Shown here: positions 1 through 9,675 of the stretch, in pieces
Numbering within the stretch: the first letter of the stretch is position 1
Layout: each line of letters opens with the position of its first letter
From: Paractinoplanes pyxinae
Lineage (GTDB): Bacteria > Actinomycetota > Actinomycetes > Mycobacteriales > Micromonosporaceae
Assembly (NCBI RefSeq): GCF_026626335.1
Contig: NZ_JAPNTZ010000004.1
Span: 1 to 64,000, forward strand
Length of the DNA stretch: 64,000 nucleotides
Direction of reading: 5' to 3'
Notes under the pieces: model-generated
The model's database searches: none
What the model was told of the DNA's origin: nothing
The model's input: only the letters and a program-made list of their open reading frames with translations
Program-made: the position numbers and the translations under genes

Positions 1-2439
<2,439 letters not shown>

Positions 2440-2594
2440 CGGGCACCCAGGGTCAGGCCCGGCGATTGGCGACGCTCCGTCACGGCGAACTTCCACTTCT
2501 GGTCGAAAATGCGCGGCGGTCCCGCGGAGACCCGGTTAGAGTCGCCGGCTCCGGCACTAGGGGTACAGGGAGTTTAGGGAAGGAGATTAACGGC

Positions 2595-3455
2595 GTGGAC
2601 GCGCTTGACGCCAGCGTGCCGGCGATCTCTCCCAGACGTCCGATTAGCGCCTCCGTCGCTACGTTCCGTGCACTGGTGGGGTCGGGTTTCCGGCGCTACG
2701 CGACCTATCGGCAGGCCACGCTGGCCGGAACGTTCACCAACATAGTCTTCGGCTTTCTTCGCTGCTACGTGCTACTTGCCGTAGCCGCCGGGGCAGCGGG
2801 CGGGGCACCCGGCGGCTACGATGCGCGCCAGCTCGCGACGTTCGTCTGGGTGGGCCAGGGACTACTCAACGTGGTCGGAATCTGGGGCTGGGCCGACCTG
2901 GCCGACCGGATCCGTACCGGCGACATCGTGGCCGACCTGGTACGCCCGATCTCCCCGGTGACCGCCTATCTGGCCGCCGACCTGGGCCGGGCGTGTCATG
3001 CGCTGCTCACCCGGGTCGGGCCGCCGGTGCTGGTCGGCGCCCTCTTCTTCCCGCTGGCCACGCCGTCTCGCTGGCAGACTGTGCCGCTTTTCGCGGTTTC
3101 GGTGCTGCTGGCGGTGATCGGGTCGTTCGCCTGCCGCTACCTGATCAACGCGACCGCGTACTGGCTGAACGACGCCCGCGGCCCGCTCGCCTTCTGGACG
3201 CTGGGGTCGGGTGTGCTGGCCGGCCTCTACTTCCCGCTGCGCCTGCTGCCGGAGTGGGCGACGGTCACCCTGTGGGTGGCGACCCCGCTGCCGGGCCTGT
3301 TGCAGACGCCGCTGGACGTGCTGATCGAGCGGGATCCGCCGGCGCTGCAGGCCGGTCTGGTCGCGCTGCAGGCGGTGTGGGCCGTGGTCATGCTCGCGCT
3401 GGCGCGCTGGGTGCAGCGCCGGGCCGAGCGGCGGCTGGTGGTGCAGGGTGGGTGA
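2595..3455 (+). CDS. ABC-2 type exporter permease, first subunit
   Basis: A 286-residue membrane protein with about six hydrophobic segments and no nucleotide-binding motif. It resembles the ABC2_membrane_6 type permeases that occur in pairs beside one ATPase. The start is GTG 2595, preceded by an aaggag sequence about nine bases upstream; an in-frame extension further upstream is Arg-rich and unlike a membrane protein. The next permease starts eight bases before this stop, so the two are probably translationally coupled. With the ATPase at 4245 it should form one exporter in the cytoplasmic membrane. The substrate cannot be told from sequence. Confidence 0.88.
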   Translation: MDALDASVPAISPRRPISASVATFRALVGSGFRRYATYRQATLAGTFTNIVFGFLRCYVLLAVAAGAAGGAPGGYDARQLATFVWVGQGLLNVVGIWGWADLADRIRTGDIVADLVRPISPVTAYLAADLGRACHALLTRVGPPVLVGALFFPLATPSRWQTVPLFAVSVLLAVIGSFACRYLINATAYWLNDARGPLAFWTLGSGVLAGLYFPLRLLPEWATVTLWVATPLPGLLQTPLDVLIERDPPALQAGLVALQAVWAVVMLALARWVQRRAERRLVVQGG

Positions 3456-4248
3456 ATGGCGGGCGTACGCGGCATTGTTCGGCGGGAGGCTGCGCTCAGC
3501 CACGGCGTACCGGACGTCGTTCGCCGTTGAACTGGTGACCAATGCGGCGGGCACCTTGATCGACGTGGTCACCGTATTCGTGCTCTACCGGGCGGCCGCG
3601 TCGGTGGGCGGGTTCACCCTCGACGAGGCGTTGATGATGACCGGCATCACCGCGTTCGCGTTCGTGCTGGCCGACCTGACCGTGGGAAACATCGACCAGC
3701 TCGAGACGTACGTGCGGACGGGGCGCCTGGATGCCGTGCTGGTGCGCCCGCTGGCCGTGCTGCCCCAGCTGATGCTGGCCGACCTGCCGCTGCGCAAGCT
3801 CATGCGGCTGGCGGTGGGGATCAGCGTGCTCGGCCTGGCGCTGGGCCGCAACGACATCGACTGGACGCCGGCACGGGCCTTGCTGCTGGTGTCCGCGCCG
3901 GTCAGCGGGGCGGTCTTCTTCGGGGCGATCTTCGTGCTGAGCGCCGCCACCGCCTTCTGGTGGGTCGATTCGGGCAAGCTGGGGCACGGGTTCACGTACG
4001 GCGGCCGCGACTTCACCTCGTACCCGATCACGGTCTACGGCTCGTGGTTCCGCACCGCCTTCGCGTACGCGCTGGGCTTCGGTTTCGTCAGTTACCAACC
4101 CGCCCTGACGCTGCTCGGCCGGCCGGATCCGCTCGGCCTGCCGAGCTGGGCGGGCTATCTGTCACCCCTGGTCGCGCTGGCCGCCGTCAGCGTCGCGGCC
4201 GTCGTCTGGCGGTCCGGCGTCCGTCACTACCGGAGCACCGGCTCATGA
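3448..4248 (+). CDS. ABC-2 type exporter permease, second subunit
   Basis: A 266-residue polytopic membrane protein that starts at GTG inside the end of the preceding permease gene. It shows about six hydrophobic segments and the same family character as its neighbour, including the conserved region around YVRTGRLDAVLVRPL in the first third. Paired, non-identical permeases followed by an ATPase are usual in this family. Its stop overlaps the ATPase start (ATGA), so all three genes form one tight operon. The substrate is unknown. Confidence 0.88.
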   Translation: MGEWRAYAALFGGRLRSATAYRTSFAVELVTNAAGTLIDVVTVFVLYRAAASVGGFTLDEALMMTGITAFAFVLADLTVGNIDQLETYVRTGRLDAVLVRPLAVLPQLMLADLPLRKLMRLAVGISVLGLALGRNDIDWTPARALLLVSAPVSGAVFFGAIFVLSAATAFWWVDSGKLGHGFTYGGRDFTSYPITVYGSWFRTAFAYALGFGFVSYQPALTLLGRPDPLGLPSWAGYLSPLVALAAVSVAAVVWRSGVRHYRSTGS

Positions 4249-5207
4249 TCGAGATGCGCGAACTGCGCAAGAATTTCACCGTACGGGTCAAAGCCGGCCG
4301 CCTCCGCCGGGAGAAACGCGAGGTGGCGGCCGTCGACGGGGTCAGCCTGTCGATCGCCCGGGGCGAGATGGTGGGCTACATCGGCCCCAACGGCGCCGGC
4401 AAGTCGACCACGCTGAAGATGCTGACCGGCGTGCTCGCCCCGACCAGCGGCGAGGTGTCGGTGTGCGGCCTGCGCCCGGTTCCGCAGCGCACCCGGCTGG
4501 CCCTGCGCATCGGCGTCGTGTTCGGGCAGCGCTCCCAGCTGTGGTGGGACCTGCCGCTGCGCGAGTCGTTCCGCCTGCTGCGGCACGTCTACCGCGTTCC
4601 CGCGGCCGAGCACGCGGCCCGCTTGCGGCGCTGCCAGGAGCTGCTCGATCTCGGCGATTTCCTCGACACGCCCGTACGCCAGTTGTCCCTGGGCCAGCGG
4701 ATGCGGGGCGAACTGACGGCGGCCCTGCTGCACGGCCCCGAGGTGCTGTTCCTGGACGAGCCGACGATCGGGCTCGACGTGGTCAGCAAGCAGGCCGTGC
4801 GCTCGTTCCTGGGCGAGCTGGGCCGCGCCGGCGACGTCACGCTCGTGCTGACCACGCACGACCTGGCCGACATCGAACGCCTCTGCCGCCGCCTGGTGGT
4901 GATCGACCACGGCCACGTGGTGCACGACGGCACGATCGAGCAGCTGCACGCCCGGTACGGTTCCCGCCGCCGCCTGGTCGCCGACCTCGACACGCCGCTG
5001 CCGCCCGGCTTCACCCTGCCCGGCGCCACGCTGACCTCGACCGAGGCCGACGGCCATCGGGTCACCTTCACCCTCGAGTCGATCGCCGCCGGGGCCGCCG
5101 TCGCCGCGCTGGTCGGCGCCGTGCCGGTGCGTGACCTCTCGGTGGTCGAGCCGGAGATCGAGGACGTGGTGGCCCGCCTCTACACCGACGTCAGCGGTGC
5201 TCCATGA
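4245..5207 (+). CDS. ABC exporter ATP-binding protein
   Basis: A 320-residue ATPase that energises the two upstream permeases. Walker A GPNGAGKST lies at residues 47-55, the signature LSLGQ at 147-151, and Walker B VLFLDEP at 167-173, followed by the H-loop TTHD. The C-terminal 80 residues beyond the nucleotide-binding domain match the accessory region of DrrA/NatA-like exporter ATPases. ATG 4245 overlaps the stop of the permease gene (ATGA). An in-frame extension upstream would lie wholly inside the permease gene and is Arg-rich, so it was discarded. The 3' end overlaps the convergent regulator gene by 17 bases. Confidence 0.93.
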   Translation: MIEMRELRKNFTVRVKAGRLRREKREVAAVDGVSLSIARGEMVGYIGPNGAGKSTTLKMLTGVLAPTSGEVSVCGLRPVPQRTRLALRIGVVFGQRSQLWWDLPLRESFRLLRHVYRVPAAEHAARLRRCQELLDLGDFLDTPVRQLSLGQRMRGELTAALLHGPEVLFLDEPTIGLDVVSKQAVRSFLGELGRAGDVTLVLTTHDLADIERLCRRLVVIDHGHVVHDGTIEQLHARYGSRRRLVADLDTPLPPGFTLPGATLTSTEADGHRVTFTLESIAAGAAVAALVGAVPVRDLSVVEPEIEDVVARLYTDVSGAP

Positions 5208-5745
5208 CGAGGACGGCCCAGGACGGTTCGAGCGCCTCGTAGTGGTGGGGGACGTCGCCGGGGAAGGTGATGTAGTCGCCCGGGCCCAGCTCGACGGTGT
5301 CGCCGTCCGGCCCGGTGCGGATGCGGCCGCCGCCGACCACGATGTGCTCGACGCTGCCCGGGATGTGCGCGGCGGCGTCGCGGGCCGGCCCCGGCTCGAG
5401 CTCCATCACGTACAGGTCGCGCCGGGTGTGCGGCGAACCCGCGGCGAGCAGTGTGGCCACGAAGTCGGCCTGGTCGGCCCGCAGCCGGGTCCCCTCGCCG
5501 GCTCGGACGACCCGCACCTGAGTTTCGGGTGGCTCGACCAGGCGGCTGAACGGCACGCCCAGGGCCACCCCGAGCGACCACAGCGTCTCGATGCTCGGGT
5601 TGCCGGTGCCCGCCTCGAGCTGGGACAGCGTCGACTTGGCCAGCCCGGCCCGGCGGGCCAGCTCGGCGATGGAGATGCCGGTGCGTTCCCTTTCCCGGCG
5701 CAGGGCGGCGGCGATGGTGGCGAGCGGGGGCGCCGGTTGCTGCAT
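5191..5745 (-). CDS. XRE-family regulator with cupin domain
   Basis: A 184-residue protein: an N-terminal helix-turn-helix at about residues 10-62 (ISIAELARRAGLAKSTLSQLE) joined to a C-terminal cupin_2 domain (HIPGSVEHIVVGGG and GDYITFPGDVPHHYEAL). This architecture belongs to repressors that sense small ligands, often linked to amino-acid transport or polyamine genes. I chose ATG 5745, which has GGAG five bases upstream; an in-frame ATG at 5793 has no ribosome-binding site and would run across the inverted repeat at 5766-5783. It is divergent from azlC, so it most likely controls azlCD and itself. Confidence 0.88.
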   Translation of the reverse strand: MQQPAPPLATIAAALRRERERTGISIAELARRAGLAKSTLSQLEAGTGNPSIETLWSLGVALGVPFSRLVEPPETQVRVVRAGEGTRLRADQADFVATLLAAGSPHTRRDLYVMELEPGPARDAAAHIPGSVEHIVVGGGRIRTGPDGDTVELGPGDYITFPGDVPHHYEALEPSWAVLVMEHR

Positions 5746-5765
5746 GTTCGCTCCGTCGATCGATT

Positions 5766-5783
5766 CGTTCGGTTTGACGAACG
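5766..5783. promoter_or_regulatory. inverted repeat, candidate operator between the XRE gene and azlC
   Basis: CGTTCG, six spacer bases, then CGAACG form a perfect 6+6 inverted repeat between the divergent genes. A TTGACG at 5774-5779, a possible -35 for azlC, lies inside it, and TATTTA at 5801-5806 sits just upstream of the azlC ATG. A dimeric XRE repressor bound here could block transcription both ways. The role is inferred from position and symmetry. Confidence 0.55.
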
Positions 5784-5811
5784 CTAGCGACATCGTTCAG
5801 TATTTAGAACC

Positions 5812-6489
5812 ATGCGTACGATACAGCGAACGCAAGCCTTCGACCGGGCCCAGGTCCGCGACGCCGTCGCCATCGCGGCGGCCATGGTCGCGGTGGGCGC
5901 GTCGTTCGGCGCTATTGCGATCGCGTACGGGCTTCCGACGTGGGTGCCGTTTGCGATGTCCACGATCGTGTTCGCCGGGGGCGCGCAGTTCCTGGCGGTC
6001 GGCCTGCTCGCCGCGGGCAACCCCATCGCCGCCGTCTTCGCGGGCCTGCTGCTCAACGCCCGCCACATCCCGTTCGGCCTGGCCATCGGCGGCGCCATGG
6101 GCGCCGGCTGGCGCCGCCTGATCGGCAGCCACGTGATGACCGACGAGGTGGTGGCGTTCACCCTGGCCGAGGACGACCCGGCCCGCCGCCGGCGCACCTA
6201 CTGGCTGATGGGCATCACGCTGTTCACCTCGTGGAACATCGGCACGGCCCTCGGCGTGCTGCTGGGCTCCGCGGTCGGCGACTACGAGGCGCTGGGCCTG
6301 GACGCCGCCTTCCCGGCCGCGCTGATCGCCCTGATCCTGCCGTCCCTGCGCGACCGGGCCACCCGCGTCGTCGCCCTCACCGGCACCGCGGTCGCGGTCG
6401 TCGCCACGCCTTTCCTGCCGGCCGGCCTGCCCGTGCTGTGCGCGCTGCTGGGCCTGCTCACCTTGATCCGCTTCGGCCGGAGGTCCTGA
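5812..6489 (+). CDS. azlC: AzlC-type branched-chain amino acid exporter, large subunit
   Basis: A 225-residue integral membrane protein with seven or so hydrophobic segments. The conserved AzlC features are present: GASFGAIAIAYGL near residue 30, STIVFAGGAQFLAVGLL, and LLLNARHIPFGLAIG around 80-95. With AzlD it forms a two-part exporter for branched-chain amino acids or their analogues (known from the Bacillus azlCD family). No ribosome-binding site precedes ATG 5812, and a -10-like TATTTA ends five bases before it, so the message may be leaderless. azlD follows with a one-base overlap. Control by the divergent XRE-cupin protein is likely. Confidence 0.92.
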   Translation: MRTIQRTQAFDRAQVRDAVAIAAAMVAVGASFGAIAIAYGLPTWVPFAMSTIVFAGGAQFLAVGLLAAGNPIAAVFAGLLLNARHIPFGLAIGGAMGAGWRRLIGSHVMTDEVVAFTLAEDDPARRRRTYWLMGITLFTSWNIGTALGVLLGSAVGDYEALGLDAAFPAALIALILPSLRDRATRVVALTGTAVAVVATPFLPAGLPVLCALLGLLTLIRFGRRS

Positions 6490-6797
6490 TGCTGCTCGCC
6501 GCCATCCTCGTCCTCGGCATCGGCACGTACACGATGCGCCTCGGCGGAGTCATGCTGCGCGAACGCCTCACCCTGTCACCCGCGCTGCAGCGCCTGCTCC
6601 CGATGGCCGCCGCCGCCCTGCTGTGCGCCCTGGCCGGCACGGCCACCCTGATGGCCGGCAGCAGCTTCGCCGGCCTGTCCCGCCCGGCCGGCGTCGCCGT
6701 AGGCGCCTTGCTGGCTTGGCGGAAGGCGCCGTTCGTCGTCGTGGTGGTCGCCGCGGCCGCGGTGGCCGCCCTACTCCGTCTGGCCGGCGTCAACTAA
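6489..6797 (+). CDS. azlD: AzlD-type branched-chain amino acid exporter, small subunit
   Basis: A 102-residue hydrophobic protein with four predicted membrane segments. The AzlD hallmark is near the N-terminus, TYTMRLGGVML, followed by LQRLLPMAAAALLCALAG. It is the small partner of AzlC. ATG 6489 overlaps the azlC stop by one base (TGATG), which indicates coupled translation and equal dosage. Confidence 0.92.
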   Translation: MLLAAILVLGIGTYTMRLGGVMLRERLTLSPALQRLLPMAAAALLCALAGTATLMAGSSFAGLSRPAGVAVGALLAWRKAPFVVVVVAAAAVAALLRLAGVN

Positions 6798-7192
6798 CCG
6801 GCGAGAAGCCGGCGCACTCCTCCGGCACCTCGGTGACTTCAGCCGGGCGACTGCCAAGGGCTCGCCGAAGCCCGAGATCAGAGCCACGGTCGCGTAGGTC
6901 GGCAGCGTGACCTTCGGTTCGGTCAGGTAGCCGCCGCCATCCACCGTCGCCTCGTACGTCAGGGACTGCGGCGCACCACCGTTGCCTGCAATTGCTCAGC
7001 CGTTGCCGGCAGCAGCCCCGCGACTCCCGGCCTTCGCCTCGCCGAGTTCCAGCGTGCCCGTGTAGCGCCATCGCGAAGCTCGGACGCCCGACCGTACCGG
7101 CGGCTCACCGCAGCGCCCGTCGTAGCCGTCAGGGGCAGCGGCAGACCGGCCGGGTCGACGTGCCCACGATCTCCGCGTCGGCGCCCTGATCA
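6790..7192 (-). pseudogene. decayed gene for an unrecognised, perhaps secreted, protein
   Basis: On the minus strand protein-like stretches lie in order but in different frames. First is DAEIVGTSTRP (about 7160-7192), then PLTATTGAAVSRRYGRASEL in a second frame, then WRYTGTLELGEAKAG in a third. An in-frame TGA at 6996-6998 follows, then in the same frame LTYEATVDGGGYLTEPKV and LPTYATVALISGFGE. Last, in another frame, is VPEECAGFSPVS ending in a stop at 6790. This is what a gene with two or three frameshifts and a nonsense mutation looks like. The family is not recognised. Sequencing error is an alternative for single shifts but not easily for all. Confidence 0.45.
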
Positions 7193-7410
7193 TTACGTGG
7201 CCCGGAACGCCTTGGCTCTTGGCGCCTGCCTCCCGCCGTCCCTCGTAAAGCACGGATCTGCGTCAACGGCCCATCGGCAGAGTCGGTGCCGGAATGCCTG
7301 TCCCGGCCGGGCGAGTCGCATCTTCCGGCCGTTGTCAACAGGCCGACGAACGCCCATTGCGAAACAGCGCCCGACCCTTGCCAGTCGACGAACAGGGGAA
7401 AGTGCAGTCG

Positions 7411-7490
7411 GTCCCACACAGAGCCCACCGGTCCCACACAGAGCCCACCGGTCCCACACAGAGCCCACCGGTCCCACACAGAGCCCACCC
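7411..7490. repeat. four exact tandem copies of a 20-bp unit
   Basis: The unit gtcccacacagagcccaccg is repeated four times without a gap; only the last base of the fourth copy differs (c for g). Twenty is not a multiple of three, so the array does not behave as coding sequence. There are no spacers, so it is not a CRISPR array. Confidence 0.95.
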
Positions 7491-7551
7491 TTCCCAAGGG
7501 GGAGCCCCCGCAGTCCATTGTCGTCTTGAGCGCCTTGATCAGGTCACGGCC

Positions 7552-7577
7552 TGTGGACAACCCCGGAATGTGGATAA
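7552..7577. promoter_or_regulatory. pair of DnaA-box-like 9-mers
   Basis: TGTGGACAA at 7552-7560 is the exact reverse complement of TTGTCCACA, the DnaA box preferred in high-GC actinobacteria. TGTGGATAA at 7569-7577 is the reverse complement of the classical TTATCCACA. They point the same way and start 17 bases apart, just downstream of the methyltransferase stop. DnaA or another factor might bind here. No dnaA, dnaN or gyrase gene is nearby, so this is not the replication origin. Confidence 0.5.
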
Positions 7578-7585
7578 CTTCGGGC

Positions 7586-8371
7586 CTAGCGGCGGGCCAG
7601 CCAGACCGTGCGCTCGGTGCGGACGCTCAGGTCGGTCCGGCCGGGCAGCCCGGTCACGATCCGGTCGAGGGTGGCCAGCTCGGCGGCGGGCAGCCGGTCC
7701 TCGAGGCCGTGGCGCATGCGGCTCAGCGTCACCTGGGCGTAGCGGGCACCAGTCGGGGGCAGGGGCGCGGGCAGCGCGATGTCGAAGTGCCGCTCGGTCA
7801 CCTCGGCGAAGCCGGCCCGGCTGATCAAGGCGCCCCAGTTCTCGTGCATGTGCAGGCCGGCCTCGTGGCGGCGCTTGTCCATGGCCACGTGGCCGGCGTC
7901 CTCCACGGGCTCGTCGGGCGTACCGGTCAGGAAGCGGGGGAACGAGTCGAGCTCGGCCACGACCAGCAGGCCGCCTGGCTGCAGGACGCCGAAGGCCGAC
8001 GCCAGCGCCCGGGCCGGGTCGGCCATGTGGTGCATCGAGGACGCGGCCCACACGACGTCGATCGGGCCGAGGCCGGGCCAGGGCTGGTCGAGGTCGGCCT
8101 CGACGGTGCCGATGCGATCGCCCAGGCCCTCGGCCTCGGCGCGGGCGCGCAGGTGGGCCAGCATCTCGGGGTCGACGTCGAGCGCGGTGACCCGGGCGCC
8201 GGGCAGCTCGCGGGCGAGGGCGAGCGAGCCGGTGCCGCTGCCGGCGCCGAGGTCGGCGATGCGGGGCTGGCCGGCGGCCTCGCGGCCGACCCAGGCGATC
8301 ACTTCGCTGTGGTAGTCGTGCAGGACCTCGGCGTCCAGGTCGAGCATTTCGATCATGTGGTTGTGGGCCAT
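7586..8371 (-). CDS. SAM-dependent methyltransferase (class I)
   Basis: A 261-residue protein with the Rossmann-type SAM fold. Motif I is IADLGAGSGTGSLALA (about residues 38-53), an acidic residue follows at the end of strand two (VTALDVDPEML), and AASSMHHMADPARAL is the later motif. It is close to Methyltransf_12/25 proteins that act on small molecules. The substrate is unknown. It is divergent from a cupin-type regulator whose start is 47 bases away, so the regulator may control it. Confidence 0.88.
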   Translation of the reverse strand: MAHNHMIEMLDLDAEVLHDYHSEVIAWVGREAAGQPRIADLGAGSGTGSLALARELPGARVTALDVDPEMLAHLRARAEAEGLGDRIGTVEADLDQPWPGLGPIDVVWAASSMHHMADPARALASAFGVLQPGGLLVVAELDSFPRFLTGTPDEPVEDAGHVAMDKRRHEAGLHMHENWGALISRAGFAEVTERHFDIALPAPLPPTGARYAQVTLSRMRHGLEDRLPAAELATLDRIVTGLPGRTDLSVRTERTVWLARR

Positions 8372-8410
8372 GTCCCGAAGGTAGCCGCGCCTTGCGCCCT
8401 TCGCATAGCA

Positions 8411-8429
8411 TCTTGCGTATGAAGCAAGA
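8411..8429. promoter_or_regulatory. inverted repeat over the start of the second XRE-cupin gene
   Basis: TCTTGC, seven bases, then GCAAGA form a perfect 6+6 inverted repeat spanning ATG 8419. A -10-like TAGCAT (8406-8411) ends seven bases before the ATG. A repressor bound here would cover the transcription start of a leaderless message. Autoregulation is inferred, not shown. Confidence 0.45.
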
Positions 8430-8985
8430 CCAGGATCTGGAGGCGGTCGTCCGCCAGCGCATCCGCGGGCTGCGGGTGGCGCGTGGGTGGTCGCTCGACG
8501 AGATGGCCGCCCGTTCGCTGCTGAGCCCGTCGACCCTGAGCCGGATCGAGACCGGCCACCGGCGCATCGCCCTCGACCAGATGGCCGCGATCGCCCGGGC
8601 GCTGGGCACCTCGATCGACCAGCTGGTCGAGCCGGTCGGCGACGAGGACGTGGTGATCCGTCCGCACAACCATCCGGAGCGCGGCATCACGACCTGGGTG
8701 CTGTCCCGCGGCAGCGGTCAGACGGTGGCCAAGATGCGCATCACCAGAAAGGTGCCGAGCGAGCTACGAGTGCATCCGGGGCACGACTGGTTCACCGTGC
8801 TGTCGGGCACGATCGAACTGCGGCTCGGCGACCGTACGATCCTGGTCGGCACGAATGAGGCGGCCGAGTTCTCGACGATGGTGCCGCACGCCTTCGGCGC
8901 CCACGAGGGGCCGGCCGAAGTGCTGTGCATCCTCGACCACGAGGGCGAGCGCAACCACTTACAAGGCCCCGAGCGAGACCTCTAG
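8419..8985 (+). CDS. XRE-family regulator with cupin domain
   Basis: A 188-residue protein with a helix-turn-helix at about residues 10-65 (WSLDEMAARSLLSPSTLSRIE) and a C-terminal cupin with VHPGHDWFTVLSGTIELRLGD. It is a second member of the architecture seen at 5191, but clearly not a copy. ATG 8419 has no ribosome-binding site, and a -10-like TAGCAT lies just upstream, so a leaderless message is likely. It probably controls itself and the divergent methyltransferase. The last four bases are shared with the convergent DUF3043 gene: the two stops overlap in CTAG. Confidence 0.88.
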   Translation: MKQDQDLEAVVRQRIRGLRVARGWSLDEMAARSLLSPSTLSRIETGHRRIALDQMAAIARALGTSIDQLVEPVGDEDVVIRPHNHPERGITTWVLSRGSGQTVAKMRITRKVPSELRVHPGHDWFTVLSGTIELRLGDRTILVGTNEAAEFSTMVPHAFGAHEGPAEVLCILDHEGERNHLQGPERDL

Positions 8986-9605
8986 ACGGCCTGGCCCAGC
9001 TCGACGCGCGGCTTGGGCACGCGCATGCGGCGGAAGGTGAGGCCGCGCATCACGCCGTAGATCTGCAGCGAGCCGACCCGCTGACTGGTCTTCGGGAAGC
9101 GCTCGTTGACCAGGCGCTTGACCTTGCGCGAGATGAGCACGCTGTCGATCACCACGCCGACGGCCAGCAGCAGCCACAGCAAATTACTGGCCAGCTGTAC
9201 GGCGGGGATCTGCACGGTCGAGCCGATGAGCACGATCAACGCGCCACCGAAGAAGTACGTGCCCACGGTGCGGCGGCTGTCGATGATGTCGCGGACCAGG
9301 GCGCGCTCCGGGCCGCGGTCACGGGCCAGCAGATAGCGCTCGTCGCCCGCCTTCATGCCGGCCGTGGCCTCGGCCCTTTCCTGCCGCTGCCGCTCGCGCA
9401 TCTGCTTCAGCTGCTCGCGGCGGTTGGCCGGGGCGGCTGCCTCGGCGCCGACCCGGCGGCCGGTGGCGACCCGCTTGGGTGTGGCCTGGCCGAGCTCTTT
9501 CTTGCTGGGCGTGTAGCTCTTCGGGCGCGCCGACGGCGTCACCTCCTCCTCGACTTCCTCGGGAGTGGCGACGTCGGACTGCTTGCGGCGAAAGAGCGAG
9601 GGCAC
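8982..9605 (-). CDS. DUF3043 membrane protein
   Basis: A 207-residue protein. The first 100 residues are charged and soluble, including a SYTPSKKELGQATPKR stretch and a run of Arg, Gln and Glu that could be a coiled coil. Two membrane segments follow at about residues 120-160 (TYFFGGALIVLIGS and LLWLLLAVGVVIDSVLI), and a basic C-terminal tail. The pattern matches DUF3043, a conserved actinobacterial family of unknown function. I chose GTG 9605 (start SLFRRKQ) because the family begins there; no clear ribosome-binding site is seen. Confidence 0.87.
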   Translation of the reverse strand: MPSLFRRKQSDVATPEEVEEEVTPSARPKSYTPSKKELGQATPKRVATGRRVGAEAAAPANRREQLKQMRERQRQERAEATAGMKAGDERYLLARDRGPERALVRDIIDSRRTVGTYFFGGALIVLIGSTVQIPAVQLASNLLWLLLAVGVVIDSVLISRKVKRLVNERFPKTSQRVGSLQIYGVMRGLTFRRMRVPKPRVELGQAV

Positions 9606-9675
9606 GCTCAGAGAGTAGCCAAACGGCGCGGTGTGATTCACACCGCGCCGCTGATAGTGATGAAACTGAGGTGCG

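Larger units (their letters stand above)
7193..7585. other. gene-poor stretch with repeats and DnaA-box-like sites
   Basis: I see no convincing gene here. It holds four exact 20-bp tandem repeats (7411-7490) and two DnaA-box-like 9-mers (7552-7577). A third, one-mismatch 9-mer TTGTCAACA is at 7332-7340. Local base composition is less GC-rich than the neighbours. Part may belong to the decayed gene next door. Confidence 0.6.

Noticed and set aside
7411..7490. CRISPR array
   Set aside because: Repeats are directly adjacent without spacers, and no cas gene is present.
7552..7577. Replication origin
   Set aside because: Only two exact DnaA-like boxes, and no dnaA, dnaN, recF, gyrase or parAB genes nearby.
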